From positions 1 through 38,013 of the forward strand of contig CAIWFH010000028.1 in the NCBI GenBank assembly GCA_903911925.1: a stretch of 38,013 nt of DNA, written 5' to 3'. The position numbers and the translations under genes were made by a program. This DNA is from an uncultured Acidobacteriaceae bacterium. GTDB taxonomy: Bacteria > Acidobacteriota > Terriglobia > Terriglobales > Acidobacteriaceae. The notes beneath the pieces were generated by a model. That model was not told where the DNA came from. It was given only the letters and a program-made list of their open reading frames with translations, and searched no databases. Positions 17,792 to 26,585 of this stretch are shown in pieces; positions within the stretch are counted from its first letter, which is position 1, and the number at the start of each line of letters is the position of its first letter.

Positions 17792-18646
17792 CTACCCCTT
17801 CGCCAGTTCCCTGGCCCTCTCCGTGGCCCGCATCACAGCCTTGATCAGCGTTACCCGCAATCCGCCTTCTTCCAGTTCCAGAATGCCGTCAATGGTGCAG
17901 CCGGCAGGCGTCGTCACGGCGTCCTTCAGCAGCGCCGGATGGTAGCCGGTTTCAAGCACCATCTTGGCGGCGCCAAACGTCGTCTGTGCGGCAAGTTGGG
18001 TTGCGGTGTCGCGGGGCAGGCCCACCTTTACGCCCGCCTCTGCCAGGGCTTCAATGATGATGTAAATGTAGGCAGGTCCCGAGGCCGACAGACCGGTCAC
18101 GGCATCCATGTGCTTCTCGTCCACCACCACGGTGCGGCCCACGGTCTCAAAAATGCGCTGCGCCATCTCCATCTGCGCGGGTGAAACAAAGCGCCCGCGG
18201 CACAGTCCGGCTGCGCCTGCGCCGAGCGCCGAGGGTGTGTTGGGCATGGCGCGGATCACCGCGATATCAAGCCCCGCAGCCTCTTCAATGGCGCGCGTCT
18301 TCACCGAGGCCGCAAACGAGATCAGAGTCTTGTTCTTGTCCAGCGCCGGTCGAATCTCCTCCATCAGCGCCGGAACCTGGAAAGGCTTCACGCCGATCAG
18401 GATCAGGTCCGACTGCCTGGCCGCTTCAAGGTTGTCCGTGCTAACGTCCACCCCCCACTGCGTGCTCAGCGCCACGGCCCGCTCGGCATGGCCCACGGTG
18501 GCGTGAATCTGGTCGGGAGCAAAAAGGTTCTGCTTCAGAAATGCCTGCAGCAGGATGCCGCCCATCTTGCCTGCGCCCAGAACGGCAACGCGCACGTGGG
18601 GCAACTGCGCGGGTACTTCGGTGGCCTCAACGGCTATCTCCGCCAT
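17792..18646 (-). CDS. proC: pyrroline-5-carboxylate reductase
   Basis: A 284-residue cytoplasmic enzyme that reduces 1-pyrroline-5-carboxylate to L-proline with NAD(P)H. The Rossmann motif is AVLGAGKMGG (about 21-30). Other family blocks are ILIGVKPFQV (83-91), IRAMPNTP (131-138), the P5CR signature segment DAVTGLSASGPAYIY (181-195) and VTTPAGCTIDGI (244-255). The length is slightly above the usual 265-275 because of a 15-residue N-terminal lead. AAGGA lies 7 bases before the ATG. It is not in an obvious proline operon; the neighbours are an acyltransferase and an uncharacterised secreted protein. Confidence 0.96.
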   Translation of the reverse strand: MAEIAVEATEVPAQLPHVRVAVLGAGKMGGILLQAFLKQNLFAPDQIHATVGHAERAVALSTQWGVDVSTDNLEAARQSDLILIGVKPFQVPALMEEIRPALDKNKTLISFAASVKTRAIEEAAGLDIAVIRAMPNTPSALGAGAAGLCRGRFVSPAQMEMAQRIFETVGRTVVVDEKHMDAVTGLSASGPAYIYIIIEALAEAGVKVGLPRDTATQLAAQTTFGAAKMVLETGYHPALLKDAVTTPAGCTIDGILELEEGGLRVTLIKAVMRATERARELAKG

Positions 18647-18743
18647 CGCTTTTCCTTGTCTTGAGTAAGAGTTGTGTTACCGCTTACAGAATACGCGCAC
18701 CAAATCGAAGGCGCCACGATTTGAATCTGCGGATACAGAACGA

Positions 18744-18777
18744 CCGGCGTCCGCCCCATGCTGGGACGATCCGCCGG
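18744..18777 (-). terminator. imperfect hairpin after the secreted OB-like protein gene
   Basis: CCGGCG (18744-18749) pairs with CGCCGG (18772-18777), and the inner arms are partly complementary (GTCCGCCCC against GGGACGATC). It follows the stop codon at 18806 on the minus strand. There is no T tract, so this is a weak call. Confidence 0.35.
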
Positions 18778-18805
18778 CCGGAGGCTGCTCGTGCCTGAAT
18801 GCCGC

Positions 18806-19951
18806 TTACCGGCTCAGCAACTCCTCGGTTCCCAGGTAACCCTTGATTGATTCGGTTACATTCGCGCTTTTGTCCGACGCCGGCCAGGCTGCGTTCCACA
18901 GAACATAGCCGCCAGGCAGCGTGAGAACTTTCTGGCCCCAGGCCACAATGCTCAAGGAAGTTGCAGACCAGCCGCGGAACTCCAATTCATAGATTCCCGC
19001 ATCCTCAAAGCCCTTCTCCGGATCGCGCAGGTCGGCCACGTGCTGGCCCATGTGCGCAACGGCTCTCACCATGGCGTCGCTGGACAAGCGATTCGAGTTT
19101 AATCCAACGTTGAACAGGATGCCGTCTGGAGAGTTCTTGGCTCCCTTGGCTTCGTCCTTCGCGGCCGCTTCATTCAGGTTCCCGCTGATCATGAATACGC
19201 CGTTGGCGCCGGCCTTCTCGCCCGCTTTGCCAAAAGCGTCCGCAGCCCGCTGAATCTGATCGCCTGCGGCGGTTCCCGCGCCGAAAGCCTTCACTGCGCT
19301 GCGGTTGGCCTCCACCGGGTCAGTCGTGCCGGCGGTGATCGTGTTGTCATCCTTCAACGCAGCGGACTTGGAGTAGTCCACGTCCTTTGAGATGACATCG
19401 GCAACCGACTGCAGAACCAGGCGTGCGCTGTATGCGTTCAAATTCCCAAAACCGATCCAACTCACGATTTTGCCGGCCTTGTCGCGGGTCAGCTTGGCTT
19501 CAACTCCATCCAGGCGGCCAACCATCGTGGCGCTCACGTCATAACGCGGGCAGCCAAGGCACATGGCTGCGCTCTTGGCAGGCGTGGCCAGCAGTTGATC
19601 GAACTGCTTGAAATCCTTGCTCTTGTCCAGAACGACGGCAGTCCGTGTTTCCGGGGCAACTGTTCCGGAATAGTTCAGCGCCGGCTGCATCTCGATAACC
19701 GCGGCCGGGCCCGCCTTGGCTTTTGTCCCTTCAGGATAGGAAAGCCATATGTCGCTGATATGCTTGCCGCAGCCTTCGCCTCTGACCACGAACTGGTCAA
19801 AGCCGGCTGTCACGGTTCCCTTGATCCTGACCATCTTTCCATTGAAGGACGTGGGGTTCTTGAGAATTTCGCAAACCGTTGTATCAACCACCTGCGCGCG
19901 CAGGCAGCACGAAAAAGCGCAAACCAACCCCAATACAAAAAGGCGTTTCAT
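18806..19951 (-). CDS. secreted protein of unknown function, paralogue A (OB-like N-terminal domain)
   Basis: A 381-residue exported protein. The signal peptide is about 1-19 (MKRLFVLGLVCAFSCCLRA) and the mature part begins QVVDTTVC. The first domain (about 20-75), with CEILKNPTSFNGKMVRIKGTV and FDQFVVRGEGCG, has the strand pattern of an OB-like fold. A conserved CLGCPRYDVSATMVGRLDGV follows near residue 131, then FGNLNAYSARLVLQSV. The C-terminal half ends GGYVLWNAAWP...GTEELLSR. The gene at 23015-24238 encodes a paralogue with the same blocks and the same conserved Cys (TTVC, mid-domain C, CLGC). GGAG lies 8 bases before the ATG. It is directly downstream of the TonB-receptor gene on the same strand. 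CLGC lacks the following His of heme-c sites. Function unknown. Confidence 0.8.
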   Translation of the reverse strand: MKRLFVLGLVCAFSCCLRAQVVDTTVCEILKNPTSFNGKMVRIKGTVTAGFDQFVVRGEGCGKHISDIWLSYPEGTKAKAGPAAVIEMQPALNYSGTVAPETRTAVVLDKSKDFKQFDQLLATPAKSAAMCLGCPRYDVSATMVGRLDGVEAKLTRDKAGKIVSWIGFGNLNAYSARLVLQSVADVISKDVDYSKSAALKDDNTITAGTTDPVEANRSAVKAFGAGTAAGDQIQRAADAFGKAGEKAGANGVFMISGNLNEAAAKDEAKGAKNSPDGILFNVGLNSNRLSSDAMVRAVAHMGQHVADLRDPEKGFEDAGIYELEFRGWSATSLSIVAWGQKVLTLPGGYVLWNAAWPASDKSANVTESIKGYLGTEELLSR

Positions 19952-20052
19952 TCAAATCTCTCCGGAGGGCTCAATTGTCCCTTTTGGAAGCATACGCAAC
20001 GCGGCAGGCCATCTGCAAAAGGACGCGTTAAGGCTATCACGTCGATTTGGGA

Positions 20053-20085
20053 CAAAAAAGGAGGGCGCGGAGAAATTCCGCGCCC
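20053..20085 (-). terminator. rho-independent terminator of the TonB-receptor gene
   Basis: On the minus strand GGGCGCGGA-ATTTC-TCCGCGCCC (9-bp perfect stem) is followed by TCCTTTTTTG. It lies about 40 bp after the receptor stop codon at 20128 and before the start of paralogue A, so the receptor and paralogue A are probably separate transcripts, or are linked only by read-through. Confidence 0.85.
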
Positions 20086-20127
20086 CAAAGTCCTTTGCGG
20101 AGGACTCAAGTTGAAAAAGCAGACAGT

Positions 20128-22524
20128 TTAGAAACGGACAGAGAGCGTGCCCACAACCGTTCTGGGAGAGCCAACCTGCAGCGTGTTGTTGGCCACTGAA
20201 AGCGGATCGCTGCCGGTGAACCCGTTGGTGCCTATCGATGCCCAGTACTGCGAATTCATCAGGTTGTAGACGTTGAGTTGGGCCTTCAGTTCCTTGAAAG
20301 CGCCCACCTCCTCGCGCTTGTAGCCGGCGCCGATCTCGGTGAGGAAACGGCCGGCGACGCTGCCGTCGTTGGTGTAGGTAAAGTAGCGCGTGGAGAGGTA
20401 ATCCGCCGAGAAGTTGGCAAAGGCGCCGGATTTGTGCCAATCGAGCGAGGTCTTGTAGAGCGCCTTCGGCGTGTCGACCATGGTTTTGCCCTTAATGGAA
20501 AGGCAGTTTCCCTGGGAATCCTTATAGAGGCAGGACCCATCGGCCTTGACTACATTGTCGTTAAATGTGGAGTCGTTCCATGTGCCGCCGTTGTAGAGCG
20601 TCACCTGATCTCCTATGCGCAAGGTGACCGCGCCGTCGATGCCGTTGGTCGTCACGCCGCCCACGTTGTTCAGCAACGAGGGATTACCCTGGATGCCCTT
20701 GCCGCTGGCGAATGCCAGCAGGCGGTTGCTGAAGTTGACGTGGAAGTAGCTGGCCTGTGCCGATGCCCACTTGCTTGAGGACCGGAAGCCCATCTCCTCG
20801 GTCCACGAGGTTTCAGGCTTGAGCGTCGCGTTCAGCGTGTCGAACGCGGCCTGGGTCGTGCCCCAGGGCGAATTGCCGAATCCATAGCCGCCCGGCACGT
20901 ATGAGCGCACGTTATAGGCCACATCGCCGAATATCTCGTTATTCTTGTCGACTTTGTAGTTCACGCCGAACTGGGGCAGGAACGGCTTGCCTGAAGTGAG
21001 TTTTCCCTGGGCGTAGGTGTTGGGCACATACACCGGGCTTGACTGGAAGCTCTTTGAGAGTTCGCCGTCGGTGGTTGTTTCTTCGGTCTTGAATCCGGCT
21101 GAAAGCGCCAGCCTGGAATTGACCTTGAACACATCCTGCAGGTGAATGTCGTAGACGGTGGAGTTGAAGACATATTCCCACTGCGTGTAGAAAGGGTTCG
21201 ACGGGAAATCGTAGAGCGAGTGTATCGGATCGGTCTCGCCGGTGGCATAGAACCGCCGCGCCAGATCCCACTTTTCCCCTTCGAACCAGACGCCTCCCTC
21301 CACCTTGTTGCGCCCTGTCTCATACGCCAGCGAAGCCAGAATGCCGGCGCGATTGATGCCGTATTCGGACGTGCGCAGCGAGATGGGCGAAACGATCGTC
21401 GAGGGATCGGTTGAGACGTAGATGTTCTGGTAGGTGGGCAGGTAGGGCGTGAACCACAGCCCGCGTCCGTCGTTGTGGTGGCCATAGCCGGTTACCTTGA
21501 AGGTCAGCTTGTTATTGATCGCCTGCTTGTAAGAGATGCCGCCGATCGTATCCTTGCGCAGGCCAGCGCCGCCGTAGTAGCCGGCATCGCATGGGTCTTC
21601 GTCCGAGTTAAGTGTGTCTACCGGGGCGGGATAGGGCGCCGCGCCATCGCAGGCCCACGCAGCCTGAATCGATTGCGCCCAGTTTCCGTAGTTATCCCAG
21701 TTGTAACCCAGCTTCTGGACCCAGATCTTGTTGTCGTCCTGGTAATCCACTTCGCGGCGGTCGCCCACGTTCGCAAAAACAGAAAGCACGCCATTGTTGC
21801 CCACATAGTGGACCAGCTTGCCGTTGAGTTGCCAGTAATTCTGCCCGATGTCTCCGTGGCCTCTCCACTTGTCAGAGAGTTGATAAGCGCCAGTCAGATA
21901 AAATTTGGTGTGGCCAAGCAGGCCGCTCTCAAAACGGGCATAGGTTCGATAGGCGCTCCAGCTTCCCATCGCCTGGCTTACGGTAATGCTGCGCTTGTCC
22001 GAGGGGTCAGCGGAGTAAAACTGGAGAGTGCCGCCCAGGTTGCTCGTTGATGCGGTCTCCAGCGAACCGGTGCCCTGCGAAAGCACGATCCGGCCGATGT
22101 TTTCATCCGAGATGGCGCGGCTGATATGCAGCCCGTTCCAGTTGCCATAGGTCATGTCGCCCAGCGGGATATCGTCCAGCGTAAAGCCCAACTGGTTCTG
22201 GTTGAACCCGCGCACAGAGATGCGCACCGCCCATTCATAAGAACCGTAGGGGTCGGCAGCCTGAAAGTTCACGCTTGGCAGCTTCGCAATGCTCTTGATC
22301 GGGCTGGTTCCCGGCGCTTCCTCAATCAGCACCGGCCCCTGCAACTCCTGCTCGGCGCGGAACTCGCCCGGAGCGGTTACAACGATGGTCTCGGTATTGG
22401 TGATTTTGGATTGTTCCGCTGCAGGCGCGGGGGCAGCCGGCGCAGCGGTCTGTTGTGCCTGCATGGTCGCCGCACCGCAAAGTGCAAGAAAAACAAAACT
22501 GAGAATCGAACGGCCTCGAATCAT
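20128..22524 (-). CDS. TonB-dependent outer-membrane receptor
   Basis: A 798-residue outer-membrane receptor that takes up a ligand with energy from TonB-ExbB-ExbD. The signal peptide is RSILSFVFLALCGAATMQAQ (about 5-24), then an Ala/Pro-rich spacer, then a possible TonB box TETIVVTAP. The plug domain spans about 55-185 (LIEEAPGTSPIKSIAKLPSVNFQ, AVRISVRGFNQNQLGFTLDDIPLGDM, SNLGGTLQFYSADPSDK). The barrel then runs to the C-terminal VVGTLSVRF with the terminal Phe needed for BAM. There is no N-terminal carboxypeptidase-like domain, unlike many acidobacterial TonB proteins. AAGGT lies 7 bases before the ATG at 22524. Two paralogous secreted proteins flank it. The ligand is unknown; the plug looks like siderophore- or cobalamin-type receptors rather than SusC. 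Confidence 0.9.
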   Translation of the reverse strand: MIRGRSILSFVFLALCGAATMQAQQTAAPAAPAPAAEQSKITNTETIVVTAPGEFRAEQELQGPVLIEEAPGTSPIKSIAKLPSVNFQAADPYGSYEWAVRISVRGFNQNQLGFTLDDIPLGDMTYGNWNGLHISRAISDENIGRIVLSQGTGSLETASTSNLGGTLQFYSADPSDKRSITVSQAMGSWSAYRTYARFESGLLGHTKFYLTGAYQLSDKWRGHGDIGQNYWQLNGKLVHYVGNNGVLSVFANVGDRREVDYQDDNKIWVQKLGYNWDNYGNWAQSIQAAWACDGAAPYPAPVDTLNSDEDPCDAGYYGGAGLRKDTIGGISYKQAINNKLTFKVTGYGHHNDGRGLWFTPYLPTYQNIYVSTDPSTIVSPISLRTSEYGINRAGILASLAYETGRNKVEGGVWFEGEKWDLARRFYATGETDPIHSLYDFPSNPFYTQWEYVFNSTVYDIHLQDVFKVNSRLALSAGFKTEETTTDGELSKSFQSSPVYVPNTYAQGKLTSGKPFLPQFGVNYKVDKNNEIFGDVAYNVRSYVPGGYGFGNSPWGTTQAAFDTLNATLKPETSWTEEMGFRSSSKWASAQASYFHVNFSNRLLAFASGKGIQGNPSLLNNVGGVTTNGIDGAVTLRIGDQVTLYNGGTWNDSTFNDNVVKADGSCLYKDSQGNCLSIKGKTMVDTPKALYKTSLDWHKSGAFANFSADYLSTRYFTYTNDGSVAGRFLTEIGAGYKREEVGAFKELKAQLNVYNLMNSQYWASIGTNGFTGSDPLSVANNTLQVGSPRTVVGTLSVRF

Positions 22525-22940
22525 GGATGTACCTTTCGTTCTTGGTTCGCCCCGAACTTCCGGGCGGGATGGATGTGAAGGGATGCGCAAAGGGGAATGA
22601 AGGCAAAGCCCCCACTCCCGCTGAAGGACCGAACCCCGGTGCGCAAGATGCACCAGTCGTGTCCTGCCGACAGGCGCAGGCAGCAGAAAGCATTGATACT
22701 TGGTAACGATTCTGGCCGAGGATTAAGAACAGACTGTTAGGCGTATATGAACAAACTGCAAATCGGCGGCGCGAACTTAACAAGACTGGCCGCGAAAATG
22801 ATCGTTGATAGGAAAAGTCAATTTAGAAACACAAGGCTTGCATTAGATATGCAGACTCTCACGCCAGAAGTTAGGCGCGATTCAAGGGCGAAGCAGCATT
22901 AGAAACGGGGCGAATCGAAGCGTTCCCGCGCGGCAGGGAG
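22525..22940 (-). other. leader and promoter region of the TonB-receptor gene
   Basis: About 416 bases without a convincing gene. Near the receptor the minus strand contains a GGTGC-ATCTT-GCGCACC hairpin (about 22638-22654), and farther upstream AT-richer DNA with a TTGACT at about 22820. I could not match a cobalamin, TPP or other known riboswitch core. The region is long enough to hold an untranslated leader with regulatory structure. Confidence 0.4.
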
Positions 22941-22992
22941 CAAAAAGCCGGCCGGCGAGGTGCCTCAACTCGAGGCGCTTCGCCGGCCGGCT
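22941..22992 (-). terminator. rho-independent terminator of paralogue B
   Basis: On the minus strand AGCCGGCCGGCGA pairs with TCGCCGGCCGGCT (13 bp, perfect), with an inner GCCTC/GAGGC hairpin, and is followed by TTTTTG. It starts 22 bp after the stop codon at 23015. It should insulate the TonB-receptor gene from upstream transcription. Confidence 0.9.
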
Positions 22993-23014
22993 GCCGTATT
23001 CAATTGATTTGCTT

Positions 23015-24238
23015 CTACCGCGACATAAGTTCTTCTTTGCGCAGGAAGTCGCTGATGGCGGTGTCGAGTTGTTTGTTGCGCTCGGCCTGCGACCAGAATT
23101 CGTTCCAAAGCACGTAGCCGCCAGAGATGGTCAGAGTCCGCTGCTGGGTTGAGATGATGTTCAGCGCCGTGGTGGCCCACGCCTGGTATTCGAGGTCAAA
23201 GAGCGTCGGCAGGGTGACGTCGGGCTGAGGAGTGCGCACGTCGGCGATATGCTCTCCGATGTGAACCGTAGCTGCGGGCAGCGCCATGCCTTGCAGGCGG
23301 CCGATGTTGAAGGTGCAGTTGAATATCAAGCCGTCCGGCGAATCGCGGGTCGACTGCGCCTCTTGCTTTGCTGAGACCTCGTTGGCAACGCCATAGCCGA
23401 TGGCGATGCTGTTTTCGTGCTTGCCGTAAGCGGTGGTGGTTCTATCAATGGCCAGTACAATGGGGCTGCCGGGGCCAAAAGCTGCCGCGGCATCCCTGAT
23501 TTGATCGATCGCCTGGACCGGGTCGAAAACCGGGTGATATTTGGCCTGAATCTTGAGGCCGCTCATGGCCACGTTGGAGACCGAACTCATGGTCTCGTTG
23601 TCAATTGAACCGGGCGTCTCAGGGGGCTGGGACTTTACCACCTCATCGGCCTTCGCGAAGTCGAGTTCGTGCGGCACAACTTCGGAAACTGAGCGGAGCA
23701 CCAGGCGCGCAGGATAGGCATTGAGATTGCCGAAGCCTTCAATGCCGATCACCTTGCCTGCCGGGTCGCGGCGGATTTTCGCGCTGGCTACGCTATCAAT
23801 GCGGCCTTCCAGCGTGGCGCTTACCGCATAGCGGTTGCAGCCCAGGCAAGTGCGAGTCTGTTTGTGGGGCGTGGCGAGCAGGGAATCAAAATCCTTGAAG
23901 TCCTTGCTCTTGTCCATTTGCACCGGCGTCCGGGTAACGGACTGGTAGGCGCCGGAAAAATTTTTCGCCGGCTGAATCTGCACCAGCGCCACCGGACCCG
24001 CCTTGCCCTTGGTTCCCTCGGGGTAAGACAACCAGATCGCATTGATCTGGCTCTGGCAACTCAGATCCTTGACGATGAACTGGTCGAAGTCGGCGTGAAC
24101 CATGCCCTTGATGCGCACGATCTTGCCGTTGAACGATGCCGGGTCTTTCAGAATATTGCAGACCGTTGTGTCAACGACCTGCGCGTGCGAACAAACGGAA
24201 ATTGCGCAAAGCGCCATTAAAGCAAGAAGGCGTTTCAT
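23015..24238 (-). CDS. secreted protein of unknown function, paralogue B (OB-like N-terminal domain)
   Basis: A 407-residue exported protein with signal peptide MKRLLALMALCAISVCSHA and mature start QVVDTTVCNIL. It parallels the gene at 18806-19951 block by block: ILKDPASFNGKIVRIKGMV, a central Cys in DLSCQSQ, AIWLSYPEGTKGKAGP, DKSKDFKDFDSLLATP, CLGCNRYAVSATLEGRIDSV, GFGNLNAYPARLVLRSV, DSPDGLIFN and the end GGYVLWNEFW...RKEELMSR. The middle (about 210-290) is less conserved. I use the ATG at 24238 with GGAG about 8 bases upstream; a reading from 24292 adds 18 residues before the signal peptide. It lies downstream of the DUF885 gene (120-bp gap) and upstream of the TonB receptor. Function unknown. 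Confidence 0.82.
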   Translation of the reverse strand: MKRLLALMALCAISVCSHAQVVDTTVCNILKDPASFNGKIVRIKGMVHADFDQFIVKDLSCQSQINAIWLSYPEGTKGKAGPVALVQIQPAKNFSGAYQSVTRTPVQMDKSKDFKDFDSLLATPHKQTRTCLGCNRYAVSATLEGRIDSVASAKIRRDPAGKVIGIEGFGNLNAYPARLVLRSVSEVVPHELDFAKADEVVKSQPPETPGSIDNETMSSVSNVAMSGLKIQAKYHPVFDPVQAIDQIRDAAAAFGPGSPIVLAIDRTTTAYGKHENSIAIGYGVANEVSAKQEAQSTRDSPDGLIFNCTFNIGRLQGMALPAATVHIGEHIADVRTPQPDVTLPTLFDLEYQAWATTALNIISTQQRTLTISGGYVLWNEFWSQAERNKQLDTAISDFLRKEELMSR

Positions 24239-24358
24239 ATGATCTTCTCCAATTGGGTTGACTTCATGCACCGGCATCCGGGTCCAACCCAAAAAGGACC
24301 GGGATTTGTAGAGTCGCCGATGCGTTTTTCAAACTTCGGCCAGCTGGTTGGCAGCGAA

Positions 24359-26158
24359 TTACTGCGCGCCGCCAGCCTTCTGGCTGGTAATCCATGCATC
24401 AATGCGGCCGCTGAGAACGTCCAGCGGCAGGGCGCCTGCGCCCAATACCTGGTCGTGGAAGGCGCGCAGGTCAAACTTGTCTCCCAAAGCCGCTTTTGCC
24501 CGGTCGCGAAGTTCCATGATCTTGAGCTGGCCCACTTTGTAGGCCAGTGCCTGGCTGGGCCAGGCAATGTAGCGGTCCACCTCCGCTTGTACGCTGGGCT
24601 CGTCAATGGCTGAGTGGTCGTGAAAGAAATCGACCATCTGCTGGCGGGTCCAATGCTTGGAGTGGACACCCGTATCCACGACCAGACGGATGGCGCGCCA
24701 GATGTCGGCTTCCAGCCGGCCGTAGTCCGAATAGGGGTCCTGGTAAAAACCGGCGGTCTTTCCCAACTGCTCTGAGTAGAGCCCCCAACCTTCCGTGTAA
24801 GCCGTGTAGTGCTCGTGTTTGCGGAAGGTAGGAACGTTTTCCAGCTCCTGCGCGATTGAAATCTGCAGATGGTGGCCGGGCAGGCCCTCATGATAGCTGA
24901 CGGCTTCCACGGCATAAAGGTTGCGGTTGACGGCGTCGTATGTGTCGATGCGCAGGCGTCCTGGGCGGCTGCCATCGGGCGTGCCGGGCTCATAATAGGC
25001 CGGCGCCGATGTCTTCTCAAGGTATTCCGGAACCGCTGCCACCTCAAAGGGCGCCTTGGGCAGGCGTCCGAAGAGCGAAGGCAGCTTGGCCTGCATGGGA
25101 ACAAGGTACGCGCGATAGGCGTCAAGCAGTGCGGCTGCCGAGGCGGGCTTCAACTTGGGATTGGTCTTCAGGCTGGTGCGAAAGCTCTTCAAGTCGGCAA
25201 AACCAAGCTTCTGCGCAATCACCAGCATCTCGGCTTCGTCGCGCTTTACTTCGTCCAGCCCGATTTGGTGGATCTGTTCCGCTGTGAGATTGGTTGTGGT
25301 GGTGCGGCGAATGCGGTAGGCATAGTATTTTGCTCCGTCGGGCAAAGCCCACACGCCGGGCTCGTCGCGACCCGCTGGGATGTAGCTGACCTCAAGGAAG
25401 CGCGCAAAGCGCATGTATGCCGGGATGACCTGTTTGCCGATGGCGTCGAGCATCTCGGTCTTGATCCGCTCGCGCTCGGCGGCCGGAACCGCGGCCGGGA
25501 AGTTCTTGAGCGGCAGCGCGAGCGGCGAGTCCTCAGGCTTTTGGGCGGCAATTTGCTTCACCTGCTCCAGGGCCTTCGCCAGAAGATACTTCGGCGGGAC
25601 GCGTTGGTCCTGCATGCCGATGGCCATGTTGGCTGTTACCTGGTCAAAGGCGCCGGGAATTGCACGCAAGCGGGCGATCCAGTCGTCGTAGTCCTTGACG
25701 GTGGTAAAGCTGAGCTGGGCCACCAACTGCGGATAGACGGTGTGGATGCCGCTCATCTGGTTGAGGGGCATCTCCCAGTCTCTGAACTCGGCGCCCTCAA
25801 GGTCGTCGGCAAATTCGCGCAGCAGCAGTTCGCGGCTGGTGGCTTCGCTGTCGGTGAGTCCTGCTGGATCGATGGCGGCGAGGCGCATCATCAGCCCATC
25901 TTCGCGGGCCAGGGCCTCGTTCACGGCCTTCACTGAGCGGTCGGCGATCTGGTCGTTGTAGCGCTTGTCACCCAGCGTTGAAGCAAACTCCGGTTGGTGC
26001 TTGAGCAGGCTTTGCCAATACTCGTCAAAGATCGCGTTGAGGGCCTGGCGGCGCTCCTCAAGCGGAGCGGCAGCCGGTGCCTGGGAGCGCAATGCGGGCG
26101 CCATCGCCAGCAGCAGTAACGCGGAAAATGCAAACGCGGAGCGTGTGATTCGTTTCAA
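24359..26158 (-). CDS. DUF885-family secreted protein (putative metallopeptidase)
   Basis: A 599-residue exported protein of the DUF885 family. The signal peptide is RITRSAFAFSALLLLAMAPALRSQA (about 3-27). The N-terminal part has FDEYWQSLLKHQPEFASTLGDKRYND (about 44-69), the usual family entry. The likely zinc site is SYHEGLPGHHLQ (His423, Glu424, His429/430), and EGWGLYSEQLG (456-466) is the second family block, supplying a further Glu. This layout suggests a gluzincin-like peptidase, though DUF885 substrates are mostly unknown. The start is a TTG with AAAGGA 8 bases upstream. It is followed by paralogue B on the same strand. Confidence 0.88.
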   Translation of the reverse strand: MKRITRSAFAFSALLLLAMAPALRSQAPAAAPLEERRQALNAIFDEYWQSLLKHQPEFASTLGDKRYNDQIADRSVKAVNEALAREDGLMMRLAAIDPAGLTDSEATSRELLLREFADDLEGAEFRDWEMPLNQMSGIHTVYPQLVAQLSFTTVKDYDDWIARLRAIPGAFDQVTANMAIGMQDQRVPPKYLLAKALEQVKQIAAQKPEDSPLALPLKNFPAAVPAAERERIKTEMLDAIGKQVIPAYMRFARFLEVSYIPAGRDEPGVWALPDGAKYYAYRIRRTTTTNLTAEQIHQIGLDEVKRDEAEMLVIAQKLGFADLKSFRTSLKTNPKLKPASAAALLDAYRAYLVPMQAKLPSLFGRLPKAPFEVAAVPEYLEKTSAPAYYEPGTPDGSRPGRLRIDTYDAVNRNLYAVEAVSYHEGLPGHHLQISIAQELENVPTFRKHEHYTAYTEGWGLYSEQLGKTAGFYQDPYSDYGRLEADIWRAIRLVVDTGVHSKHWTRQQMVDFFHDHSAIDEPSVQAEVDRYIAWPSQALAYKVGQLKIMELRDRAKAALGDKFDLRAFHDQVLGAGALPLDVLSGRIDAWITSQKAGGAQ

Positions 26159-26224
26159 CGGAAGGTCCTTTAATTGAAAACGCTTTGCATTCAGTGTAGA
26201 GCAGACGGTGGAAATCGTTGTGCG

Positions 26225-26434
26225 GCCAAATACAGGCTTTGAGAAAAACTCAACTCGAAGTGCAAGAAGTGTCGCGTCGCGACTTCACAGGCAGCGAAAA
26301 AACTCAACTCGCGAAATGTCAGGGAACGACTTCAAAGGCTGCGGAAAGACGCCATCCAAAGGGCAAGAAGTGTCAGGGCACGAATTCAGTCGTACCGAAA
26401 CCGCAAAGTACGACGTGGGCTTTAGCCCGTGCGG
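26225..26434 (+). repeat. degenerate repeat block with two-hairpin copy 5
   Basis: The last copy is GGCACGAATTCAGTCGTACC (26377-26396; compensated A/T changes keep the stem) and GGGCTTTAGCCC (26417-26428). Upstream are two decayed units, each with AAAAACTCAACTCG (26242 and 26297), a variant of GTGTCAGGGCACGACTTC, and a GCAAGAAGTGTC flank at 26263 and 26363 like that at 3588 and 3631. Together they fill most of the 427-bp gap between the DUF885 gene and the small secreted protein gene; no gene is seen here. Confidence 0.65.
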
Positions 26435-26495
26435 GCGACCACTTGCGGCCCGTGGCAGCCCTTTCCGCGGCCCGTAAGAAATCCGCAATCAGCAC

Positions 26496-26535
26496 AAAAG
26501 AGAGTGCCATCGCACCTGCGATGGCACTCTCTTTT
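26496..26535. terminator. strong bidirectional terminator
   Basis: A perfect 19-bp inverted repeat (AAAAGAGAGTGCCATCGCA, loop CC, and its complement) with T runs on both strands. It lies about 50 bp after the stop codon of the small secreted protein gene on the minus strand and would also stop transcription entering from the repeat block. Confidence 0.92.
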
Positions 26536-26585
26536 TGCGGCTTCCGGGTTGCGAGAGCCTCTGGGGGCCGAACCGATTCAGATGC

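Noticed and set aside
19560..19575. CLGC motif as a cytochrome c heme site in the paralogous secreted proteins
   Set aside because: Both copies read CLGC followed by P-R-Y or N-R-Y; the His that must follow CxxC for heme attachment is missing.
22525..22745. Possible riboswitch before the TonB receptor
   Set aside because: I looked for cobalamin, TPP and similar cores in the minus-strand leader and found only a short GGTGC/GCACC hairpin. No conserved core could be aligned by eye.
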